Positions 1-6,805 of a stretch of 12,218 nucleotides of DNA are shown piece by piece (the stretch's first letter is position 1; every line of letters begins with the position of its first letter). The notes under the pieces are model-generated. The model had not been told where the DNA came from. It did not search any database and was given only the letters and a program-made list of their open reading frames with translations. The stretch spans positions 1 through 12,218 of the forward strand of contig JABDBT010000076.1 of NCBI GenBank assembly GCA_013288465.1. Reading direction: 5' to 3'. The position numbers and the translations under genes were made by a program. The DNA comes from Bacteroidota bacterium (GTDB lineage: Bacteria > Bacteroidota > Bacteroidia > Sphingobacteriales > Sphingobacteriaceae).

Positions 1-1
1 T

Positions 2-84
2 CAGAGTCAAGAGCCGAGAAACAGGAGTCAAGAAAGATATATAGTCCGCATTTCTTGGATCTTGGCTCTCGATTCTTGACTCTT
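2..84. repeat. Inverted array of degenerate TCTTGAC heptamers
   Basis: Two arms, 2-35 and 51-84, are reverse complements at 26 of 34 positions and are separated by 15 nt. Each arm is itself a tandem array of degenerate 7-mers. The right arm reads TCTTGGA, TCTTGGC, TCTCGAT, TCTTGAC, TCTTCAA from 53 to 87. The left arm, on the minus strand, gives TCTTGAC, TCCTGTT, TCTCGGC, TCTTGAC from 33 down to 6. The whole can fold as one long imperfect hairpin and begins 8 bp beyond the stop codon of the response regulator gene, so it may also cap that transcript. Similar heptamer arrays are, from memory, common between genes in Sphingobacteriaceae. Confidence 0.7.
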
Positions 85-91
85 CAAAAAA

Positions 92-787
92 CTACCAAAC
101 CAGTTTATAACCAACCCCGCGCACATTAATGATCTGCACATTTTTATCCGCCAGCAGTAATTTCCGTAGTTTGGTTATAAATACATCAAGGCTACGGGCG
201 TTAAAAAAGTTATCATCGCCCCATAGTTTTTGGAGTAATATTTTGCGCGAAATTATCTCGTGTTTATGTTGGTATAACAGTTTTAACAGTTCGCTTTCGC
301 GGGCCGTTAAATGCCACGAGTTTAAACCCAATTGCAGGTTATTATGGCCGGGGTTAAATACGATGTTACCTATCTGTAAGATCTCGTTAACTATTGGTTT
401 TGGCGTATGGTTAAGTAAACGGTTATTGCTCAATAATACCCTTATCCTGATGATCAGCTCCTCAACGCTGAACGGCTTTTTCAAATAATCATTGGCGCCC
501 ATTTCAAAACCGGTAATTACATCTTTAACCTGCGACCGCGCCGTAAGGAAAATAATAGGAGTGACCTTATCTTTTTCCCTTATCCTTTTAGCTAATTCAA
601 AGCCGTCAATTTTAGGCATCATTACATCAAGCACTAATATATCATGCGGGCCTTTTTGGTATTGTTCATAAGCTTGTTCGCCATCAGCGCATAGTTTAAC
701 GGAAAAACCACGTTCCTCCAGGCTTTCGCGCACAATATGCGCCAGCGCCAGTTCATCTTCGGCCAATAAAACCCTTATTTTATCCAT
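92..787 (-). CDS. OmpR/PhoB-family response regulator
   Basis: DNA-binding output half of a two-component system, 231 aa. An N-terminal receiver domain (about residues 4-118) carries the acidic pair E10/D11, the phospho-acceptor D54 in LVLDVMMP, the switch T82 and the conserved K104 in KKPF. A C-terminal winged-helix domain (about 134-230) contains the recognition-helix segment around SLDVFITKLRKLL and ends with the VRGVGYKL wing typical of the OmpR/PhoB class. The start ATG at 785-787 lies inside the end of the upstream kinase gene; the 8-bp overlap ATGGATAA holds both the start and the kinase stop, implying translational coupling and a cognate pair. It resembles Bacteroidetes RprY-type regulators, but orthology to a named gene cannot be settled here. 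The regulon is unknown; the GTTAAC array upstream of the operon is the best candidate binding site. Confidence 0.95.
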   Translation of the reverse strand: MDKIRVLLAEDELALAHIVRESLEERGFSVKLCADGEQAYEQYQKGPHDILVLDVMMPKIDGFELAKRIREKDKVTPIIFLTARSQVKDVITGFEMGANDYLKKPFSVEELIIRIRVLLSNNRLLNHTPKPIVNEILQIGNIVFNPGHNNLQLGLNSWHLTARESELLKLLYQHKHEIISRKILLQKLWGDDNFFNARSLDVFITKLRKLLLADKNVQIINVRGVGYKLVW

Positions 788-2642
788 TATTCACAGGTAT
801 AGTTATCGTAAATTCACTGCCTTTATTTACTTCGCTTTTAACGGTGATACTGCCGCCATGGGCCTCCACAATATACTTCACATAGCTCAACCCCAGGCCG
901 GTGCCCTTTACCGAATGTATATTGCCTGTAGGCACCCGGTGAAATTTATCAAATACCTGGTGTATATGGCCCACAGGTATCCCAATGCCGTTATCTTTAA
1001 TAGCAATTACAATGTTATTCCCGCTTTTATTACAGTTGATGACCAGGTGGACAGGCTCTTTTGAATACTTAATAGCATTATCAATCAAATTGATCAAAAC
1101 GTTCCTGAAATGTATCTTATCCGCATAGATCAATTCGATACCAGCTTTATTTAAAAAGTCAATTTGCACTTCTTTCGTGGTTTTTGCTTTTTCAGACAAG
1201 GTGGCCTCGTTTATCAAATCATTAATATTTAACGGTTCCTTTACCAGGTCAATTTGCTTGTTTTCGAATGTTGCAATATCAAGCACTTTAGTCACCAGGT
1301 CATTAAGGCGCGCCAGCTCATTGCGCGATGTTTGCAAATAACGCTGTGTTTTTTCGGCATCATGCAATGCGTTAAACTTTTGCAGGCCTTCAATGGCTAC
1401 AGTTATTGTTGCTATCGGGGTTTTAAGCTCATGCGTCATGTTATTGATAAAATCGTCTTTCAGGTCGGCTAACTTTTTCTGTTCAATAAATGTTTTGATG
1501 ATGTAGTTGAAGCAAAAAACAACAAACAATACCAGGAATATAGATAACAACAGTAAAAGCAACATGCCTCTTAATACCGAATATTGTGGGTTCTTAAATA
1601 CGGCGCGAATAAAAAACTCATCGTCGCCATAGCCAAATACTTTAAAACCATGATACCGGTAATTGTATTCGCCGGTTTCGCTAAAATGCATATTGAATTT
1701 AGCCGGCGGTGTGCTTTTTAATAATATAGTCAGCTTAAATGGCGAATATATATTAACCTTCTCAAGCTCATGTTCAAAATACTTGTAAAGCTTCAGGCTA
1801 TCGGCTTTACGAAAGTTAGGGGGATATTCAAGGATATGGACGTGGGGTTGATGATATGTTGAATGTTGAGGTTTAGTGTGAATTTTAAAGCTTTGTTTTT
1901 TATTTGCTGTTAAAGCAGCCTGCGACCCGGAAGCATAATGCTTTTTTGCGCCAGGTACACCCGCCATTATGAAACCCATGTCATTGTTCTGTTTTAGGTA
2001 TGTCCTGATCGCCGAATCCCGGGCATGTTTATAAAATTTAGCCGGGCGGTTAAGACTATCAAGCGATTTGTATTTTATCGCAAATGCGGATATAAAATTT
2101 CCTTTGGATTTGGACGAACGAAATAGCCCCGAATTTCCCTGGATTTCGTCTGGTGTAAAAATCGATAACCCATAATCAGATGAAAGCAAAAAAGAACCGA
2201 TGTGCTGCATTAAAGTCGGTTCATAAAACGACATTTCTGTTAAAACCTCGGGCATAGTGGCCTTATGATTGATCTTTTTTCTATATAGATCCAATTTGAA
2301 TTTTGTAGTTGAAAAGGGCTTGTCGGGCAAAGTGTTTTTATGCAAAAACAAGATATCATAATTGCCATACGCAGGTGATATAATATTACCTGGCTGCGGA
2401 AGTGTATCAATTTTAATGACAGTTTCGGGAGGGGAGAGGCGCTTAACTAAAACCCGGCGAATGGAGTCAAAATAATCCTTTTTACAGTCGTCCATAGCGC
2501 TTTGCATGGCCACGTTAATATGATTATCAAATTTCTCCTTATTTACTTTATACGCGTTTACCGTCCAATAAATTTGAAATATAATGATACCCAATAAAGC
2601 TAAGGCGATCAGGATAAATATCCTGTTGAGTTTGGTTTTCAT
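780..2642 (-). CDS. Membrane sensor histidine kinase
   Basis: Inner-membrane two-component sensor that should autophosphorylate on His and pass phosphate to the overlapping response regulator. With the ATG at 2640-2642 the protein is 620 aa; an in-frame TTG six codons upstream is possible but less likely. Residues 7-26 form TM1, about 30-355 an extracytoplasmic sensor region, and 359-383 TM2. A HisKA domain follows with H404 in the H-box THELKTP. The HATPase_c domain has the N-box (DNAIKYS, N522), G1 (KDNGIGIP, 549-556), F-box (FDKFHRV) and G2 (KGTGLGLS) all intact, so it should be an active kinase. No HAMP or PAS domain is obvious between TM2 and HisKA. The sensor region matches no domain I recognise; residues 255-269 are rich in His (H255, H260, H264, H267, H269). 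The ligand is unknown. Confidence 0.95.
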   Translation of the reverse strand: MKTKLNRIFILIALALLGIIIFQIYWTVNAYKVNKEKFDNHINVAMQSAMDDCKKDYFDSIRRVLVKRLSPPETVIKIDTLPQPGNIISPAYGNYDILFLHKNTLPDKPFSTTKFKLDLYRKKINHKATMPEVLTEMSFYEPTLMQHIGSFLLSSDYGLSIFTPDEIQGNSGLFRSSKSKGNFISAFAIKYKSLDSLNRPAKFYKHARDSAIRTYLKQNNDMGFIMAGVPGAKKHYASGSQAALTANKKQSFKIHTKPQHSTYHQPHVHILEYPPNFRKADSLKLYKYFEHELEKVNIYSPFKLTILLKSTPPAKFNMHFSETGEYNYRYHGFKVFGYGDDEFFIRAVFKNPQYSVLRGMLLLLLLSIFLVLFVVFCFNYIIKTFIEQKKLADLKDDFINNMTHELKTPIATITVAIEGLQKFNALHDAEKTQRYLQTSRNELARLNDLVTKVLDIATFENKQIDLVKEPLNINDLINEATLSEKAKTTKEVQIDFLNKAGIELIYADKIHFRNVLINLIDNAIKYSKEPVHLVINCNKSGNNIVIAIKDNGIGIPVGHIHQVFDKFHRVPTGNIHSVKGTGLGLSYVKYIVEAHGGSITVKSEVNKGSEFTITIPVNNG

Positions 2643-2660
2643 GAATTTGCAATTTAACAA

Positions 2661-2669
2661 CTAAATGTA
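2661..2669 (-). promoter_or_regulatory. Candidate -7 promoter box of the kinase/regulator operon
   Basis: On the minus strand the sequence TACATTTAG differs from the Bacteroidetes -7 element TAnnTTTG at one position. It would place the transcription start near 2656, about 14 nt before the kinase ATG. No convincing -33 element is seen at the right distance, which fits a promoter that depends on an activator bound to the GTTAAC hexamers just upstream. Confidence 0.35.
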
Positions 2670-2697
2670 ATACCGCATTTAGTTATTGCTTCTTGCT

Positions 2698-2734
2698 GTT
2701 AACATTCGTTAACATAAAATAAGGAAAGGTTAAC
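2698..2734. promoter_or_regulatory. Three phased GTTAAC hexamers, candidate response-regulator operator
   Basis: Perfect copies of the palindromic hexamer GTTAAC lie at 2698-2703, 2708-2713 and 2729-2734. Start-to-start spacings are 10 and 21 bp, close to one and two turns of the helix, as expected for OmpR/PhoB-class regulators binding as dimers on direct repeats. Relative to the candidate start at about 2656 they fall near -42 to -47, -52 to -57 and -73 to -78, a usual activator position. They lie between the kinase/regulator operon and the divergent esterase gene, so autoregulation is the simplest inference and control of the esterase gene is possible. Confidence 0.5.
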
Positions 2735-2838
2735 ACGCGGATGCCAGTAAGTGGTTTTATACAAAAACACAAAACGGGCGTAATTGCCGTAAAGGTTTAG
2801 TAATTTCACAAATAAAAACGATATGATAACTCAATAGT

Positions 2839-2846
2839 TAAATTTG
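2839..2846 (+). promoter_or_regulatory. Candidate -7 box of the esterase-family gene
   Basis: TAAATTTG matches the Bacteroidetes -7 consensus TAnnTTTG exactly. The start of transcription would fall near 2851, about 15 nt before the ATG at 2866. A -33 TTG at the usual spacing is not apparent, so the call rests on the -7 box alone in an AT-rich region. Confidence 0.4.
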
Positions 2847-2865
2847 AATAAGAAATTTGTATAAA

Positions 2866-4188
2866 ATGCCTGTTAACCATTATCTTAAATTTTCTTGTAG
2901 CCTGTTCGTGGTTTTTACAACCAGCTTATTGCTTACGCCGGTAAAAGCACAAAGGCTGATCAAGGATTATGTCATAAAAAATGCCGTTACGTTAAAAACG
3001 GTATCACCAGATTCAACAGATGATGCAGATCTTAAACCGATTGGAGGTGCTATCGGCAACGCTAAAATTGTGATGCTTGGCGAGCAGGATCATGGTGACG
3101 CGCCTACGTTTTTAGCAAAAACTAGGCTGATCAAATATCTTCATGAAAAAAAAGGATTTAATGTTCTGGCTTTTGAGTCGGACTTTTTTGCACTTAATTA
3201 TGGCTGGGACAGGACCTCTAAAAATTCACCGGTAATTGATTCCTTTATTTTAAAAAATATTTTTTCGGTATGGACGACCTGCGATGCCTGCAATAGCCTG
3301 CTTTTTAAGTATATTCCTGCAACTTATACAACAGCCTCACCATTGATCATTACAGGGTTTGATAGTCAGCAATATTTAAACTTTTCTTATTATAACATGC
3401 CGCGAATATTGGACAGTACCATAAGAGCTATGGAATTGCCTATAACGCGCGAACCTAACTATAAATCGGAGATATTGCCGGTTATCGATTCGATAAAAAG
3501 GTGGTCTGTCTTTTATCCTAAGGATACTGCCGGCATTGAAAAGGGGATCGGATACCTACATGTTATTCGTGATCAGCTCGCCGGCAAAGTAAATCAAAAT
3601 AATTTTTGGCTTTATGCAATAGACAACGAAATCGGGTTGGCGAATGAAATAAAAGAAACCATTAAAGCGGGTAGAAGTGATGATAAGGGTAGGGACGCCC
3701 GCATGGCGGCTAACCTGGAATGGCTAATGCGGACTAAATTTAAGGATCAGAAGGTCATCGTTTGGGCCGCTGATATTCATATAGCCAGGAATATTAAAAT
3801 TTCAAGATATTATCCTCAAATGGCCGAAACCATGGGCGACAAATTCATGGAGAGCATTGCAAATCCTGAAGAGGTATATTCCATTGGATTTACTTCTTAC
3901 GAAGGCATGGCCGGCAGAGTGGGTTCGCCGGGATACGAGATAAAGAATAAAATAAGAAACAGCTTTGAAACCTGGTTTACGGCTAAACAACCCTACGCTT
4001 TTGTGGATTTCAAAAAATTTAATAAGTTAAATCCGGGATACAACGAGAACTTCTACGCGTCGCCAATCACTCATTTTGTGGGTGAAGGGCAATGGAACCA
4101 GGTTTTTGACGGCCTGTTTTTCATCAGAGATATGTATCGGTGCATACCAACAAGAACTATGAAAATCCTTAGTTTTTTTGGGCCTTGA
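2866..4188 (+). CDS. Exported erythromycin-esterase-family protein
   Basis: Predicted hydrolase of the EreA/EreB superfamily, 440 aa from the ATG at 2866; the TTG at 2857 is an alternative start I reject. Residues 1-28 look like a Sec signal peptide (hydrophobic 9-24, cleavage after VKA before Q29), so it should act outside the cytoplasm, unlike the classical cytoplasmic macrolide esterases. Family motifs are clear: GEQDHG (E73, H76) followed by a basic residue nine positions on (K85), AFESD (E104), and RDARMAANLEWL (279-287). WAADIH (300-305) aligns with the family motif WAHNxH, so its first His is replaced by A302 while H305 remains. The relation to true macrolide esterases is distant; many environmental members have unknown substrates, so macrolide resistance should not be assumed. 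It is divergent from the two-component operon and convergent with the gyrA cluster. Confidence 0.85.
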   Translation: MPVNHYLKFSCSLFVVFTTSLLLTPVKAQRLIKDYVIKNAVTLKTVSPDSTDDADLKPIGGAIGNAKIVMLGEQDHGDAPTFLAKTRLIKYLHEKKGFNVLAFESDFFALNYGWDRTSKNSPVIDSFILKNIFSVWTTCDACNSLLFKYIPATYTTASPLIITGFDSQQYLNFSYYNMPRILDSTIRAMELPITREPNYKSEILPVIDSIKRWSVFYPKDTAGIEKGIGYLHVIRDQLAGKVNQNNFWLYAIDNEIGLANEIKETIKAGRSDDKGRDARMAANLEWLMRTKFKDQKVIVWAADIHIARNIKISRYYPQMAETMGDKFMESIANPEEVYSIGFTSYEGMAGRVGSPGYEIKNKIRNSFETWFTAKQPYAFVDFKKFNKLNPGYNENFYASPITHFVGEGQWNQVFDGLFFIRDMYRCIPTRTMKILSFFGP

Positions 4189-4388
4189 CGCGGTGAATTT
4201 TACAAGTCGGCAGTTTTTTTATAATCTGCTGGCCAAGTATGCAGTGCCATTTGCTTAGGCAGATCTTATGTATTATTTGCCGACGTGCTTTTTGTTGTTA
4301 ATAACACACAGCAAAGGTCATTCAAAAGGATCGTCGAGCTTATATAGATTAATCTCATAATTAACATTATGTTAAGTAATAAGATCTT

Positions 4389-4420
4389 TTTAAAGCCTGC
4401 TATCATTAACAGGCTTTAAA
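4389..4420 (-). terminator. Hairpin ending the gyrA-TPR cluster
   Basis: An 11-bp perfect stem, 4389-4399 paired with 4410-4420 (core AAAGCCTG/CAGGCTTT), encloses a 10-nt loop. It starts 15 nt past the stop codon of the last cluster gene. Neither side has a long U-tract after the stem; U-rich bases are part of the stem itself. It lies between two convergent genes and could stop transcripts from either direction. Confidence 0.6.
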
Positions 4421-4435
4421 CTTATCCCCCTATTA

Positions 4436-5683
4436 CTATTTAAGGGCGTCAATTTTCTTTTGGGTATCATTGGCATTAGCCATATCCTTTTTACCTATAT
4501 AATAGGTTTTTAAGTTCGACAAAGCGTCAATTGATTTCGGATTTATTTCTACAGCTTTTAATAAATAAGGTTTAGCCAAGTCAAATAATGTAGCAGACTT
4601 TGCAATTGCCGCATCATATTCCTTTTGCTTACTAGATGGTAATTGGTTGGCGGCGTTGTAAGTATCAATTGCCGGATTGATCAAATCATAACCTAAATTT
4701 AGGTTAGCTTCAAAGAAGTTAGGGTCAATTTCTAAAGCTTTCTTATATACGTCGGCCGATTTTTGGAAATAATCCAGCTTTGTTACCTCCAGCTTATCCT
4801 TCTCAGCCTGGTCTTTGGTTTTAGCTTGCGCTTTCCCTACCGCCTCTGCCTCTTGCGAATATGTTAAACCTGCATAATAATATAATAGTTTGTTTTTAGG
4901 GTCGTTGGCGATAGCATCATTTATTTGCGCTATCACTTCTTTTTGCCTGCCCATACGCAGGTAAAGTTCAATTTGCCTTTTGCGCAGGTCACCGTTTGAT
5001 GGGTACTTGGCTATGCCTTCAGCAACAGATTTTAATGCCCCTGTTGTGTCTTTGCTTGCCAGGTATATGTTTGACATGTCGAAATAAACCGAGGCGTTAT
5101 TTGAATATTTTAAAGTTACCAGGTGATTATAGTTAGTTAATGCGGCGTTGTAATTTTTTGCGTTGGTTGCCGAAAGAGCGGTATAATATACAGCATTGGT
5201 ATCATCCGGAAAAATTTGGCGGTATATGTCAAATGAACCGTAGGCCAGGTCATATTTTCTTTCCTTAAATTCTTTAACCCCTTCTGATAATTTATATTGT
5301 GCTAAATTTCTATTGGCATCATCAATTAAACTTTTGAATTCGCCTTTGGTATCGGCCTCTTTAGCTTTTTTTACTGCTTCTGTTGCTGTATTAAATAATG
5401 GCTCCGAAGTAGTTTTAACGGTATCTTTCTCAGCTAAAGTGGCATAAATTGCAGCTTGCAACGCATAAGTTTGCGGCATAGTAGCTGTTTTAGCATTTGC
5501 AGCTGCTTTATCAATTGAAGTTTTAGCAGTGTTAAGGCTTGGCAAAGCAACATTTGGGGCTGCTTTAAAAGCCGAATATTTAGTGTATGCATCCTGTGCA
5601 TTGCTTAATTCGCCTTTTTGTGCGTAGGCTGTGGTTGCAGAAACTACGCCTAACAGGCCTGCAATAAAAAATTTAATTTTCAT
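4436..5683 (-). CDS. Exported TPR-repeat protein, third gene of the gyrA cluster
   Basis: 415-aa protein with a clear signal peptide (hydrophobic 4-18, cleavage after AYA at residue 21 before Q22), so periplasmic or surface-associated. The body is helical and composed of tetratricopeptide-like repeats, roughly at 130-160, 164-194, 198-228, 231-262, 302-321 and 366-413, with the DPNFFEANLNLGY (320-332) type of signature. A Lys/Ala/Glu-rich insert at about 278-300 splits one repeat. The N-terminal 100 residues are Ala/Thr/Lys-rich and do not show clear repeats. TPR domains are protein-protein scaffolds; no catalytic motif is visible, and the partner is unknown. It follows another exported TPR gene by 7 bp and is probably co-transcribed with gyrA. 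The ATG at 5681-5683 is supported by the signal peptide. Confidence 0.85.
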   Translation of the reverse strand: MKIKFFIAGLLGVVSATTAYAQKGELSNAQDAYTKYSAFKAAPNVALPSLNTAKTSIDKAAANAKTATMPQTYALQAAIYATLAEKDTVKTTSEPLFNTATEAVKKAKEADTKGEFKSLIDDANRNLAQYKLSEGVKEFKERKYDLAYGSFDIYRQIFPDDTNAVYYTALSATNAKNYNAALTNYNHLVTLKYSNNASVYFDMSNIYLASKDTTGALKSVAEGIAKYPSNGDLRKRQIELYLRMGRQKEVIAQINDAIANDPKNKLLYYYAGLTYSQEAEAVGKAQAKTKDQAEKDKLEVTKLDYFQKSADVYKKALEIDPNFFEANLNLGYDLINPAIDTYNAANQLPSSKQKEYDAAIAKSATLFDLAKPYLLKAVEINPKSIDALSNLKTYYIGKKDMANANDTQKKIDALK

Positions 5684-5690
5684 GATTTTA

Positions 5691-6803
5691 TTAGTTGATT
5701 AAGTCTCTTAATTTATTGTTTATCCTGTTTAATTGGTTTTCGTTTCCTGCTTGCGCGTAAACTATTTGCAACAATTTTAAACATTTTATATCATTTGGCG
5801 ATATTTCATTTGCTTTTTCCAGCCATTTTGCTGCATAAGTAATATCTTTTTTACCTGCTTCATTTTTTTTAGCGCTTTGTTTTAAATAAAGCAGGCCCAG
5901 GTTAAATATAGGGTCATAAGCGGTACTGTTTATTTCAATAGCTTGCAGGTAAAGTGATTCGGCCTTATCATATTGCGACAGATGATCATAGCAATTAGCC
6001 GCTATAAATGCAATATCATAGTTGTTGGCATCAATGTCAAGCAGCGGTTTTACAAGCGATGCCAATGACCTGTAGTCTTTTTGGTTATTATAAATATTAG
6101 CTTCGTCAAACAGCAAAAACTTATCAGTTGGTGATAACCGCCTTGCTTTTTTCAATATCTCCAGCGCTTTGGCCGTATCCCCTACCATTTGGTAAGCATT
6201 AGCAGCAACTTCAATATACTCCGTTTTTGTACTGTCGGTATTTATTAAATTATGATAATACTTAGCAGCGTTTTGAAAGTTACCAAGCTTACTGTTTGTA
6301 TAGGCGAGGTAAGCGTTTAACTGGTTAAAGGAAGGGTCGTATTTTTTAGCTTTTAAAAACTCCTGTTCTGAGTTTAAAAAGTCGGCCCTGTAGAGATATT
6401 TAAAGGCCCGGCGGATATAAACATTAGCCAAACAACGCTTCGAAAAATCAAGCTCGGTTTGAAATTTATATATCTTTCGGTTGCCCGATAACTTATCTAC
6501 CAGTTCAACAGTTTGATCGAACAGCTTGGCGGGTTGTTTAAGCTTGTTTAACGAATCAATATACAGGATGCTGGAGTAAACCAGCGCCCTATATACATTT
6601 TTTTCCAGGTCAATAGAATCTGCATGAGTTACCAGCAAGCTGTCAACAGATTTTTTAGCACTGGTTAAATATTTAAGATCCTTTTTTTGCTTATAATAAG
6701 CCAGGTTATTTACTACGCTTTTTAACATTTCCGACTGGCAAAAAGCAACCGGCGCAGTAAACAATAATACCAAAACCAATAAAGCAGTCTTCCGAAATAC
6801 CAT
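5691..6803 (-). CDS. Exported TPR-repeat protein, second gene of the gyrA cluster
   Basis: 370-aa protein beginning with a signal peptide (basic residues, then hydrophobic 6-21, likely cleavage near FCQ at 21-23). It is not a convincing lipoprotein because the lipobox is absent. TPR-like helical pairs run through the protein, clearest at about 127-157, 163-190, 196-227, 264-293 and 296-337, with typical lines such as AYLAYTNSKLGNFQNAAKYY and ESLYLQAIEINSTAYDPIFN. It is unlike its downstream neighbour in detail but shares the architecture, so the two may be old paralogues or partners. Its ATG is only 2 bp past the gyrA stop, so it almost certainly shares the gyrA transcript. No enzymatic motif is seen; its molecular role is unknown. 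Confidence 0.85.
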   Translation of the reverse strand: MVFRKTALLVLVLLFTAPVAFCQSEMLKSVVNNLAYYKQKKDLKYLTSAKKSVDSLLVTHADSIDLEKNVYRALVYSSILYIDSLNKLKQPAKLFDQTVELVDKLSGNRKIYKFQTELDFSKRCLANVYIRRAFKYLYRADFLNSEQEFLKAKKYDPSFNQLNAYLAYTNSKLGNFQNAAKYYHNLINTDSTKTEYIEVAANAYQMVGDTAKALEILKKARRLSPTDKFLLFDEANIYNNQKDYRSLASLVKPLLDIDANNYDIAFIAANCYDHLSQYDKAESLYLQAIEINSTAYDPIFNLGLLYLKQSAKKNEAGKKDITYAAKWLEKANEISPNDIKCLKLLQIVYAQAGNENQLNRINNKLRDLIN

Positions 6804-6805
6804 TT

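Noticed and set aside
2643..2660. TTG start adding six residues to the histidine kinase
   Set aside because: The ATG at 2642 is followed directly by a good basic-plus-hydrophobic membrane start; the TTG has no supporting signal.
2857..2865. TTG start for the esterase-family gene
   Set aside because: The ATG at 2866 gives a normal signal peptide, and the extra three residues add nothing recognisable.
4189..4435. Possible small gene or RNA in the convergent spacer
   Set aside because: No coding frame with a plausible start and no structure beyond the terminator-like hairpin could be supported.
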